NCBI RefSeq assembly: GCF_000003605.2
Contig: NW_003130018.1
Location: 1 to 25,421 of the forward strand
Direction: 5' to 3'
DNA from: Saccoglossus kowalevskii
Lineage: Eukaryota > Hemichordata > Enteropneusta > Harrimaniidae
DNA length: 25,421 nucleotides
This document shows positions 1 through 9,814 of the stretch, in pieces. The first letter of the stretch is position 1; each line of letters opens with the position of its first letter. Position numbers and translations under genes: made by a program. A model generated the notes under the pieces. The model searched no databases, was not told the DNA's origin, and saw only the letters and a program-made list of their open reading frames with translations.

Positions 1-870
1 CATCAAACATTCTAAACGATAGGAAAGCGTTAGAAAATTAGGTGGGTTTGCTAATACATTTTACCTAAGTCATTGTAATATCGACCCCACAGTTAAAAAT
101 ATAGAAAAAATGAGCAAATGTGTTGGAAAAGCCTCATATATTAGCAGATTATACCACTATGAATCCGTGAAATGATAAACAAACTGATTACAAAGTAGTG
201 AAAAGTGGTTGCAAAGTTAGCAAAATTACATGGAAATGTGACCTATGTTGTTATATTATCGACACCCATAGTTAAATGTTAGGAAAAGTGAATTAGTATG
301 TCGTAAATGGCCGTTTACTAACATACTGACTTTCGAAGCATGGATAGGTCATAGGTCAACTTACGAAAGACACACGTGAAACGAATGACAATTCGAAACA
401 CTTCCAAAGATTAAATGGCCGCCAATTCGAATAAAATTCAAATGATCCCAGTAGTCGAGTGATCATGTGATGGACATGTCACAAAAGTTAAGATCAATAG
501 GGCGTGCCTCGTAATTGCATGAGAGACTACTTGAGCTAACAAGGTTGTTAAATACATTTTTTTTTGGTTCCGAAACAAACATGGAATACATAAAGTATTT
601 TTTTGTATTTTTATTATTGAAATGTAACACCTTTATAGCAGAAAGTCGTGCTGGTTATTTTGATAATTTAAGTTTATAGAATGTTTAAAAATTTGCACGT
701 ATTTTCAATGCACAACTCCCTCTTGCGGTCAGCTATAGTGGATGTCAGCTATTAAAATTGCGTACAAATCTGTACAAAGAGAGTGCAAAGTTGGTAGAAT
801 AGCGTGTATGTTTGAATAAAGTTGTTGTCATATCTAACCGTAAAATTATATAGTACGGAAAGTGAATAAA
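1..870 (+). repeat. Monomer M1 (left-truncated by window edge), class A
   Basis: About 57 bp of the monomer start lies outside the window. Class A is shown by CGACCCCACAG near 73 and GCCTCATATATTAGCAG near 130. The palindrome site is mutated (AACAAGGTTGTT, near 539) and is followed by a T9 run. The GC-richer segment reads GCGGTCAGC near 725 instead of the usual GCGGTCGGC. The small hairpin near 766 has an altered loop. Confidence 0.95.
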
Positions 871-1801
871 ATGCAAGTGAACGTCTCGTATATTAGAATA
901 GTATCCTATGAGCTTACCGTAGCATGTTCTAAAACATCCTAAAACGATCGGAAAAACATTAGAAAAGTAGGTGGTTTTGCTAATACATTTTACCTAGGTC
1001 ATTGTAATATCGACAACACGGTTAAAAATATAGAAAAAAGAGCCAAGTTGTTGGAAAAGTCTTATACATTAGCAGATTATACCACTATGAAACCATGAAA
1101 TGATAAACAAACTGATTACAAAGTAGTGAAATGTAGTTGTAAAGTTAGCAAAATTACATGGAAATGTGACCTATGTTGTTATATTATCGATACCCATAGT
1201 TAAATGTTAGGAAAAGTGAATTAATATGTCGTAAATGGCCGTTTACTAACGTACTGACTTTCGAAGCATAGATAGGTCAGAGGTCAACTTACGAAAGACA
1301 CACGTGAAACGAATGACAATTCGAAACACTTCCAAAGTTTAAATGGCCGCCAATTCGAATAAAATTCAAATGATCCCAGGAGTCAAGTGATCATGTGATG
1401 GGCCTGTCACAAAATTTAAGATCTACGGGGCGTGGATAGTAATTTCACAGGAGACTACTTGAGCTAACAAGCTGCTGAAATACATTTCTTGTTTGGTTCC
1501 GAAACAAACATGGAAAAGACACAAAGTATTTTTTTGTATGTTTATTATTGAAATATAACACCTTTATAGTAGAAAGTCGTGCTGGTTATTTTGACAATTT
1601 AAGTTTATAGAATGTTTAAAAATTTGCACGTATTTTCAATGCACAACTCCCTCTTGCGGTCGGCTATAGTGGATGTCAGCTATTAAAATTGCGTACAAAG
1701 CTGTACAAAGTGAGTGCAAAGTTGGTAGAATAGCGTGTATGTTTGAACTAAGTTGTTGTCATATCTAACCGTAAAATTATAAAGTACGGAAAGTGAATAA
1801 A
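871..1801 (+). repeat. Monomer M2, class B-like, 931 bp
   Basis: The diagnostic block is mixed: it has CGACAACACGG (class B) but TATAGAAAAAAGAGCC (class A length). The 1376-1485 region carries a distinctive set, with TCAAGTGATC, GGGCCTGTC, GATCTACGGGGCG and CACAGGAG, that recurs almost intact in M4 two monomers on. The AGGTCA pair has G as spacer (1274-1286). The T-run is interrupted (TTTCTTGTTTGG). Confidence 0.96.
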
Positions 1802-2732
1802 ATGCAAGTGAACGTCTCGTATATTAGAATAGTGCCCTATGAGCTTACCGTAGCATGTTCTAAAACATCCTAAAACGATAGGAAAAGCATTAGAAAAGTA
1901 GGTGGTTTTGCTAATACATTTGACCTAAGACAGTGTAATATCGACAACACGGTTAAAAATATAGAAAAAATGAGCAAAGGTGTTGGAAAAGTCTTATATT
2001 TAGCAGATTATACCATTATGAAACCGTGAAATGATAAACAAACTGATTACAAAGTAGTGAAAAGTAGTTGTAAAGTTAGCGAAATTACATGGAAATGTGA
2101 CCTATGTTGTTATATTATTGACACCCATAGTTAAATGTTAGGAAAAGTGAATTAATATGTCGTAAATGACCGTTTGATCACGTACTGACTTTCGAAGCAT
2201 GGATATGTCATAGGTCAACTTACGAAAGACACACGTGATACGAATGGCAATTCGAAACACTTTCAAACATTAAATGGCCGCCAATTCGAATAAAATTCAA
2301 ATGATTCCAGTAGTCGAGTGATCATGTGATGGACATGTCACAAAAGTTAAGATTAATAGGACGTGGCTCGTTATTGCATGGGAGACTACTTGAGCTAACA
2401 AGCTTGTTAAATACATTTTTTTTTGGTTCCGAAACAAACATGGAAAAGACATAAACTATTTTTTTTGTATTTTTATTATTGAAATATAACACCTTGATAG
2501 CAGAAAGTCGTGCTGGTTTTTTTGATAATTTAAGTTTATAGAATGTTTAAAAATTTGCACGTATTTTCAATGCACAACTCCCTCTTGCGGTCGGCTATAG
2601 TGGATGTCAGCTATTAAAATTGCGTACAAAGCTGTACAAAGTGAATGCAAAGTTGGTAGAATAGCGTGTATGTGTGAACTAAGTTGTTGTCATATCTAAC
2701 TGTAAAATTATAAAGTACGGAAAGTGAATAAA
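1802..2732 (+). repeat. Monomer M3, class B/A hybrid, 931 bp
   Basis: It has CGACAACACGG followed by the class A string GAAAAAATGAGC. CGTTATTGCATGGG near 2369 is shared with M5 and not with M2 or M4. The first AGGTCA half-site is mutated to ATGTCA near 2206. The 14-bp palindrome is intact at 2396-2409. TTTGATCACG replaces the usual TTTACTAACG near 2173. Confidence 0.96.
2396..2409. repeat. 14-bp perfect palindrome TAACAAGCTTGTTA (representative copy)
   Basis: A perfect dyad with no spacer, containing one AAGCTT. By eye it is intact in 19 of the 27 units that include this region. Altered forms include AACAAGGTTGTT (M1, M9, M14, M17), AACAAGCTG with G after (M2, M4), AACACGGGTTGTT (M6) and AACCAGCTTGTT (M19). 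It sits just before the T-rich segment of the monomer. Confidence 0.7.
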
Positions 2733-3663
2733 ATGCAAGTGAAAGTCTTGTATATTAGAATAGTGCCCAATGAGCTTACCGTAACATGTTCTAAAACATC
2801 CTCAAAAGATAGGAAAAGCATTAGAAAAGTAGGTGGGTTTGCTAATACATTTTACCTAAGTCATTGTAATATCGACCCCACAGTTAAAAATATAGTAAAA
2901 TGAGCAAATGTGTTGGAAAAGTCTTATACATTAGCAGATTATACCACTATGAAACCATAAAATGATAAACAAACTGATTACAAAGTAGTGAAAACTGGTT
3001 GTAAAGTTAGCAAAATTACATGGAAATGTGACCTATGTTCTTATATTATCGACACCCATAGTTAAATGTTAGGAAAAGTGAATTAATATGTCGTAAATGG
3101 CCGTTTACTAACGTACTGACTTTCGAAGCATAGATAGGTCAGAGGTCAACTTACGAAAGACACACGTGAAACGAATGACAATTCGAAACACTTCCAAAGA
3201 TTAAATGGCCGGCAATTCGAATAAAATTCAAATGATCCCAGTAGTCAAGTGATCATGTGATGGGCCTGTCACAAAATTTAAGATCTATGGGGCGTGGCTA
3301 GTAATTGCACAGGAGACTACTTGAGCTAACAAGCTGGTGAAATACATTTTTTTTGGTTCCGTAACAAACATGGAAAAGACATAAAGTATTTTTTTTTGTA
3401 TTTTTATTATTGAAATGTAACACCTTTAAAGCAGAAAGTCGTGCTGGTTATTTTGATAATTTAAGTTTATAGAATGTTTAAAAATTTGCACGTATTTTCA
3501 ATGCACAACTCCCTCTTGCGGTCGGCTATAGTGGATGTCAGCTTTTAAAATTGCGTACAAAGCTGTAGAAAGTGAGTGCAAAGTTGGTAGAATAGCGTGT
3601 ATGTTTGAACTAAGTTGTTGTCATATCTAACCGTAAAATTATAAAGTACGGAAAGTGAATAAA
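2733..3663 (+). repeat. Monomer M4, hybrid class, 931 bp
   Basis: CCCCACAG (class A) runs directly into TAGTAAAATGAGC and GTCTTATACATTAGC (class B), so a class switch lies inside about 20 bp near 2885. It shares the M2-type middle segment (TCAAGTGATC, GGGCCTGTC, CACAGGAG) at about 3245-3315. The first bases diverge from other copies (GAAAGTCTTG, GCCCAATGAG). Confidence 0.96.
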
Positions 3664-4595
3664 ATGCAAGTGAACGTCTCGTATATTAGAATAGTGCCCT
3701 ATGAGCTTACCGTAGCATGTTCTAAAACATCCTAAAACGATAGGAAAAGCATTAGAAAAGTAGGTGGGTTTGCTAATACATTTTACCTAAGTCATTGTAA
3801 TATCGACAACACGGTTAAAAATATAGTAAAATGGGCAAATGTGTTGGAAAAGTCTTATACATTAGCTGATTATACCACTATGAAACCATGAAATGATAAA
3901 CAAACTGATTACAAAGTAGTGAAAAGTAGTTGTAAAGTTAGCAAAATTACATGGAAATGTGACCTATGTTCTTATATTATCGACACCCATAGTTAAATGT
4001 TAGGAAAAGTGAATTAATATGTCGTAAACGGCCGTTTACTAACGTACTGACTTTCTAAGCATAGATAGGTCAGAGGTCAACTTACGAAAGACACACGTGA
4101 TACGAATGACAATTCGAAACACTTTCAAACATTAAATGGCCGCCAATTCGAATAAAATTCAAATGATCCCAGTAGTCGAGTGATCATGTGATGGACATGT
4201 CACAAAAGTTAAGGTCAATAGGGCGTGCTTCGTTATTGCATGGGAGACTACTTGAGCTAACAAGCTTGTTAAATACATTTTTTTTTTTGGTTCCGAAACA
4301 AACATGGAAAAGACATAAAGTATTTTTTTGTATTTTTATTATTGAAATGTAACACCTTTATAGCAGAAAGTCGTGCTGGTTATTTTGATAATTTAAGTTT
4401 ATATAATGTTTAAATATTTGCACGTATTTTCAATGCACAACTCCCTCTTGCGGTCGGCTATAGTGGATGTCAGCTAATGAAATTGCGCACAAAGCTGTAC
4501 AAAGTGAGTGCAAAGTTGGTAGAATAGCGTGTATGTTTGAACTAAGTTGTTGTCATATCTAACCGTAAAATTATAAAGTACGGAAAGTGAATAAA
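3664..4595 (+). repeat. Monomer M5, class B, 932 bp
   Basis: It has a full class B block (CGACAACACGG, TAGTAAAATGGGC, GTCTTATACATTAGC). It contains the longest T-run I see at the monomer's T/G junction, T11, near 4278. The hairpin region is altered (GCGCACAAAGC near 4485). The middle segment matches M3, supporting the odd/even alternation. Confidence 0.96.
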
Positions 4596-5530
4596 ATGCA
4601 AGTGAACATCTCGTATATTAGAATAGTGTCCTATGAGCTTACCGTAGCATGTTCTAAAACATCCTAAAACGATAGGAAAAGCATTAGAATAGTAGGTGGG
4701 TTTGCTAATACATTTTACCTAAGTCATTGTAATATCGACCCCACAGTTAAAAATATAGAAAAAAATGAGCAAATGTGTTGGAAAAGCCTCATATATTAGA
4801 AGATTATACTACTATGAATCCGTGAAATGATAAACAAACTGCTTACAAAGTAGTGAAAAGTGGTTGTTAAGTTAGCAAAATTACATGGAAATGTGACCTA
4901 TGTTGTTATATTATTGAGACCCATAGTTAAATATTAGGAAACGTGAATTTATATGTCGTAAATGGCCGTTTACTAACGTACTGACTTTCGAAGCATGGAT
5001 AGGTCATAGGTCAACTTACGAAAGACACACGTGATACGAATGACAATTTCGAAACACTTTCAAACATTAAATGGCCCGCCAATTCGAATAAAATTTAAAT
5101 GATCCCAGTAGTCGAGTGATCATGTGATGGACCTGATACAAAAGTTAAGATCAATAGGGCGTGCCTCGTAATTGCATGGGAGACTACTTGAGCTAACACG
5201 GGTTGTTAAATATATTTATTTTTGGTTCCAAAACAAACATGGAAAAGACACAAAGTATTTTTTTGTATTTTTGTTATTGAAATGTAACACCTTTATAGCA
5301 GAAAGTTGTGCTGGTTATTTTGATAATTTAAGTTTATAGAATGTTTAAAAATTTGCACGTATTTTCAATGCACAACTTCCTCTTGCGGTCGGCTATAGTG
5401 GATGTCAGCTATTAAAATTGCGTACAAAGCTGTACAAAGTGAGTGCAAAGTTGGTAGAATAGCGTGTATGTTTGAACTAAGTTGTTGTCATATCTAACCG
5501 TAAAATTATAAAGTACGGAAAGTGAATAAA
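4596..5530 (+). repeat. Monomer M6, class A, 935 bp
   Basis: Class A block near 4735-4815. One-base gains in CAATTTCGAA and GGCCCGCC (near 5045 and 5074) help make it longer than its neighbours. The palindrome is degenerate (AACACGGGTTGTT, near 5196). The tract ATATTTATTTTTGG replaces the pure T-run, a form shared with M9 and M13. Confidence 0.96.
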
Positions 5531-6459
5531 ATGCAAGTGAACGTCTCGTATAATAGAATAGTGCCCTATGAGCTTACCGTAGCATGTTCTAAAGCATCCT
5601 AAAACGATAGGAAAAGAATTGGAAAAGTAGGTGGGTTTGCTAATACATTTTACCTAAGTCATTGTAATATCGACAACACGGTTAAAAATATAGTAAAATG
5701 GGCAAATGTGTTGGAAAAGTCTTATACATTAGCAGATTATACCACTATGAAACCGTGAAATGATAAACAAACTGCTTACAAAGTAGTGCCAAGTAGTTGT
5801 AAAGTTAGCAAAATTACATGGAAATGTGACCTATGTTGTTATATTATTGAGACCCATAGTTAAATGTTAGGAAAAGTGAATTAATATATCGTAAATGGCC
5901 GTTTACTAACGTACTGACTTTCGAAGCATGGATAGGTCATAGGTCAACATACGAAAGACACACGTGAAACGAATGACAATTCGAAACACTTTCAAACATT
6001 AAATGGCCGCCAATTCGAATTGAAATCAAATGATCCCAATAGTCGATTGATCATGTGATGGACCTGTCACAAAAGTTAAGATCAATAGGGCGTGCCTCGT
6101 AATTGCATGGGAGACTACTTGAGCTAACAAGCTTGTTAAATACATTTTTTTGGGTTCCGAAACAAACATGGAAAAGACATAATGTATTTTTTTGTATTTT
6201 TGTTATTGAAATGTAACACCTTTATAGCAGAAAGTCGTGCTGGTTATTTTGATAATTTAAGTTTATAGAATGTTTAAAAATGTGCACGTATTTTCAATGC
6301 ACAACTCCATCTTGCGGTCGGCTATAGTGGATGTCAGCTATTAAAATTGCGTACAAAGCTGTACAAAGTGAGTGCAAAGTTGGTAGAATAGCGTGTATGT
6401 TTGAACTAAGTTGTTGTCATATCTAAGCATAAAATTGTAAAGTACGGAAAGTGAATAAA
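5531..6459 (+). repeat. Monomer M7, class B, 929 bp
   Basis: It carries two rare variants (CGTATAATAG near 5548 and AAAGAATTGG near 5613) found together elsewhere only in M23, 14.4 kb away. GTGCCAAGTAG replaces GTGAAAAGTAG near 5786. The usual GAATAAAATTC after the second AATTCGAA is changed to GAATTGAAATC near 6016. Confidence 0.96.
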
Positions 6460-6872
6460 ATGCAAGTGAACGTCTCGTATATTAGAATAGTGCCCTATGA
6501 GCTTACCGTAGCATGTTCTAAAACATTCTAAACATCCTAAAACGATAGGAAAAGCTTTAGAAAAGTAGGTGGGTTTGCTAATACATTTTACCTAAGTCTT
6601 TGTAATATCGACCCCACAGTTAAAAATATAGAAAAAATGAGCAAATGTGCTGGAAAAGCCTCATATATTAGCAGATTATACCACTATGAATCCGTGAAAT
6701 GACAAACAAACTAATTACAAAGTAGTGAAAAGTGGTTGCAAAGTTAGCAAAATTACATGGAAATTTGACCTATGTTGTTATATTATCGACACCCATAGTT
6801 AAATGTTAGGAAAAGTGAATTAATATGTCGTAAATGGCCGATTACTAACATACTGACTTTCGAAGCATGGAT

Positions 6873-6885
6873 AGGTCATAGGTCA
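6873..6885 (+). promoter_or_regulatory. AGGTCA direct repeat with 1-base spacer (representative copy)
   Basis: Two perfect AGGTCA hexamers separated by a single T. This matches the DR1 arrangement bound by several nuclear receptors (RXR/USP and HNF4 types). By eye it is intact in 22 of 28 units, with spacer T in most and G in M2, M4, M5, M9 and M14. It is broken in M3, M16, M18, M26, M27 and M28. Binding is inference; the element may be chance sequence fixed by homogenisation. Confidence 0.35.
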
Positions 6886-6899
6886 ACTTACGAAAGACA

Positions 6900-6905
6900 C
6901 ACGTG
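6900..6905. promoter_or_regulatory. CACGTG E-box hexamer (representative copy)
   Basis: CACGTG lies about 15 bp downstream of the AGGTCA pair and is present in all 28 units. The bases right after it vary (AAACG, ATACG, GAACG, CTACG, ATATG). It is the canonical site for many bHLH and bHLH-ZIP factors. Whether it is used is unknown. Confidence 0.3.
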
Positions 6906-7396
6906 ATACGAATGACAATTCGAAACACTTTCAAACATTAAATGGCCGCCAATTCGCATAAAATTCAAATGATCCCAGTAGTTGAGTGATCATGTGATCG
7001 ACCTGTCACAAAAGTTAAGATCAATAGGGCGTGCCTCGTAATTGCATGGGAGACTACTTGAGCTAACAAGCTTGTTAAATACATTTTTTAGTGGTTCCGA
7101 AACAAACATGGAATACATAAAGTATTTTTTTGTATTTTTATTATTGAAATGTAACACCTTTATAGCAGAAAGTCGTGCCGGTTATTTTGATAATTTAAGT
7201 TTATAGAATGTTTAAAAATGTGCACGTATTTTCAATGCACAACTCCCTCTTGCGGTCGGCTATAGTGGATGTCAGCTATTAAAATTGCGTACAAAGCTGT
7301 ACAAAGTGAGTGCAAATTGGTAGAATAGCGTGGATGTTTGAACTAAGTTGTTGTCATATCTAACCGTAAAATTATAAAGTACGGAAAGTGAATAAA

Positions 7397-8321
7397 ATGC
7401 AAGTGAACGTTTCGTATATTAGAATAGTGCCCTATGAGCTTACCGTAACATGTTCTAAAACATCCTAAAACGATAGGAAAAGCATTAGAAAAGTAGGTGG
7501 GTTTGCTAATACATTTTACCTAAGTCATTGTAATATCGACAACACGGTTAAAAATATAGTAAAATGGGCAAATGTGTTGGAAAAGACATTAGCAGATTAT
7601 ACCACTATGAAACCGTGAAATGATAAACAGACTGATTACAAGTAGTGAAAAGTAGTTGTAAAGTTAGCAAAATTACATGGAAAATGTGTCCCATGTTGTT
7701 ATATTATCGACACCCATAGTTAAATGCTAAGGAAAAGTGAATTAATATGTCGTAAAATGCCGTTTACTAACGTTCTGACTTTCGAAGGATAGATAGGTCA
7801 GAGGTCAACTTACGAAAGACACACGTGGAACGAATGACAATTCGAAACACTTTCAAACATTAAATGGCCGCCAATTCGAATAAAATTCAATTGATCCCAG
7901 TAGTCGAGTGATCATGTGATGGACCTGTCACAAAAGTTAAGATCATCAGGGCGTGCCTCGTAATTGCATGGGAGACAACTTGAGCTAACAAGGTTGTTAA
8001 ATATATTTATTTTTGGTTCCAAAACAAACATGGAAAAGACATAAAGTATTTTTTTGTATTTTTGTTATTGAAATGTAACACCTTTATAGCAGAAAGCTGT
8101 GCTGGTTATTTTGATAATTTAAGTTTATAGAATGTTTAAAAATTTGCACGTATTTTCAATGCACAACTTCCTCTTGCGGTCGGCTATAGTGGATGTCAGC
8201 TATTAAAATTGCGTACAAAGCTGTACAAAGTGAGTGCAAAGTTGGTAGAATGGCGTGTATGTTTGAACTAAGTTGTTGTCATATCTAACCGTAAAATTAT
8301 AAAGTACGGAAAGTGAATAAA
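7397..8321 (+). repeat. Monomer M9, class B, 925 bp
   Basis: Six bases are missing from the class block, which reads GGAAAAGACATTAGCAG near 7579 where class B has GGAAAAGTCTTATACATT. Further one-base changes lie at about 7640, 7681 and 7727. It shares ATATTTATTTTTGG, GGTTCCAAAAC and ACTTCCTCTTGCGG with M6, three monomers upstream. Confidence 0.96.
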
Positions 8322-9251
8322 ATGCAAGTGAACGTCTCGTATATTAGAATAGTGCCCTATGAGCTTACCGTAGGATGTTCTAAAACATCCTAAAACGATA
8401 GGAAAAGCGTTAGAAAAGTAGGTGGGTTTGCTAATACATTTTACGAAAGTCATTGTAATATCGACCCCACAGTTAAAAATATTGAAAAAAATGAGCAAAT
8501 GTGCTGGAAAAGCCTCATATATTAGCAGATTATACCATTATGAATCCGTGAAATGATAAACAAACTGATTACAAAGTAGTGAAAAGTGGTTGCAAAGTTA
8601 GCAAAATTACATGGAAATGTGACCTATGTTGTTATATTATCGACACCCATAGTTAAATGTTAGGAAAAGTGAATTAATATGTCGTAAATGGCCGCTTAGT
8701 AACATACTGACTTTCGAAGCATGGATAGGTCATAGGTCAACTTACGAAAGACACACGTGATACGAATGACAATTCGAAACACTTTCAAACATTAAATGGC
8801 CGCCAATTCGAATAAAATTCAAATGATCCCAGTAGTCGAGTGATCATGTGATGGTCCTGTCACAAAAGTTAATATCAATAGGGCGTGCCTCGTAATTGCA
8901 TGGGAGACTACTTGAGCTAACAAGCTTGTTAAATACATTTTTTTTTGGTTCCGAGACAAACATGGAATACATAAAGTATTTTTTTGTATTTTTATTATTG
9001 AAATGTAACACCTTTATAGCAGAAAGTCGTGCTGGTTATTTTGATAATTTAAGTTTATAGAATGTTTAAAAATTTGCACGTAGTTTCAATGCACAACTCC
9101 CTCTTGCGGTCGGCTATAGTGGATGTCAGCTATTAAAATTGCGTACTAAGCTGTACAAAGTGAGTGCAAAGTTGGTAGAATAGCGTGTATGTTTGAACTA
9201 AGTTGTTGTCATATCTAACCGTAAAATTATAAAGTACGGAAAGTGAATAAA
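8322..9251 (+). repeat. Monomer M10, class A, 930 bp; left copy of the 1416-bp duplication
   Basis: Private variants GCCGCTTAGTAAC (8691), ATGGTCCTGTC (8852), GTTAATATCAATA (8869) and CACGTAGTTTC (9078) all reappear in M12 at +1416. Before about 8540 it differs from M12 (TTACGAAAGTC near 8441, TACCATTATG near 8533), so the duplicated segment starts after that point or was later converted. Confidence 0.96.
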
Positions 9252-9812
9252 GTGCAAGTGAACGTCTCGTATATTAGAATAGTGCCCTATGAGCTTACCG
9301 TAGCATGTTCTAAAGCATCCTAAAACGAGAGGAAAAGCATTGGAAAAGTAGGTGGGTTTGCTAATACATTTTACCTAAGTCATTGTAATATCGACCCCAC
9401 AGTTAAAAATATAGAAAAAATGAGCAAATGTGCTGGAAAAGCCTCATATATTAGCAGATTATACCACTATGAATCCGTGAAATGACAAACAAACTAATTA
9501 CAAAGTAGTGAAAAGTAATTGTAAAGTTAGCAAAATTACATGGAAATGTGATCTATGTTGTTATATTATTGATACCTATAGTTAAATGTCAGGAAACGTG
9601 AATTAATATGTCGTAAATGGCCGTTTACTAACGTACTGACTTTCGAAGCATGGATAGGTCATAGGTCAACTTACGAAAGACACACGTGAAACGAATGACA
9701 ATTCGAAACACTTTCAAACATTAAATGGCCGCCAATTCGAATAAAATTCAAATGATCCCAGTAGTCGAGTGATCATGTGATGGACCTGTCACAAAAGTTA
9801 CGATCAACAGGG
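9252..9812 (+). repeat. Monomer M11, right-truncated (~561 bp), class A
   Basis: The anchor reads GTGCAAGTGAACG instead of ATG. The first part is class A, while 9511-9810 carries private variants (GTGATCTATG, GATACCTATAG, AATGTCAGGAAACG, TTACGATCAACAGG) that recur in M13. The unit stops inside the GGGCG string at 9810-9814, where it joins M12. About 370 bp of its normal right part is absent. Confidence 0.95.
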
Positions 9813-9814
9813 CG
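9813..9814. other. Abnormal monomer junction with 2-bp microhomology
   Basis: To the left, sequence follows the monomer through GGGCG, where other copies continue GTGCC. To the right it follows AACGATAGG from a different monomer phase. The two sides overlap by CG only. The anchor-to-anchor interval over this seam is 1416 bp, two monomers less about 444 bp. This is the only phase break I find in the window. Unequal exchange or end joining within the array would produce it; a misassembly is the alternative. Confidence 0.9.

Larger units (their letters stand above)
6460..7396 (+). repeat. Monomer M8, class A, 937 bp (longest full unit)
   Basis: Its extra length comes largely from expansion of a short CTAAAACAT-type subrepeat near 6516-6546, from two copies to three. 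GCCGATTACTAAC and ATTCGCATAAAATTC are shared with M18, 8.9 kb away. The T-run is T6 followed by AGTGG. Confidence 0.96.

Noticed and set aside
860-872. AATAAA sequences (two per monomer) as polyadenylation signals
   Set aside because: AATAAA is expected often in sequence this AT-rich, and no gene lies upstream.
871-1801. Transposon origin of the monomer (terminal repeats, target duplications, transposase)
   Set aside because: No terminal inverted or direct repeats bound a unit, no flanking duplications are possible in a gapless array, and no transposase or reverse transcriptase fragment is visible.
6860-6880. CENP-B box-like TTCGAAGCATGGATAGG
   Set aside because: It has TTCG and the central A but lacks the required CGGG end, so the match is too weak to call.
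8268-8498. 76-codon minus-strand frame over the M9/M10 boundary
   Set aside because: It has no counterpart kept open in other monomers and consists of low-complexity AT-rich codons.
8940-8960. RNA polymerase III box B-like GGTTCCGAAAC and box A-like TAGCAGAAAG in each monomer, suggesting a tRNA-derived SINE
   Set aside because: Both depart from the consensus at key bases, the order is wrong (B-like before A-like on this strand), and no tRNA fold follows.
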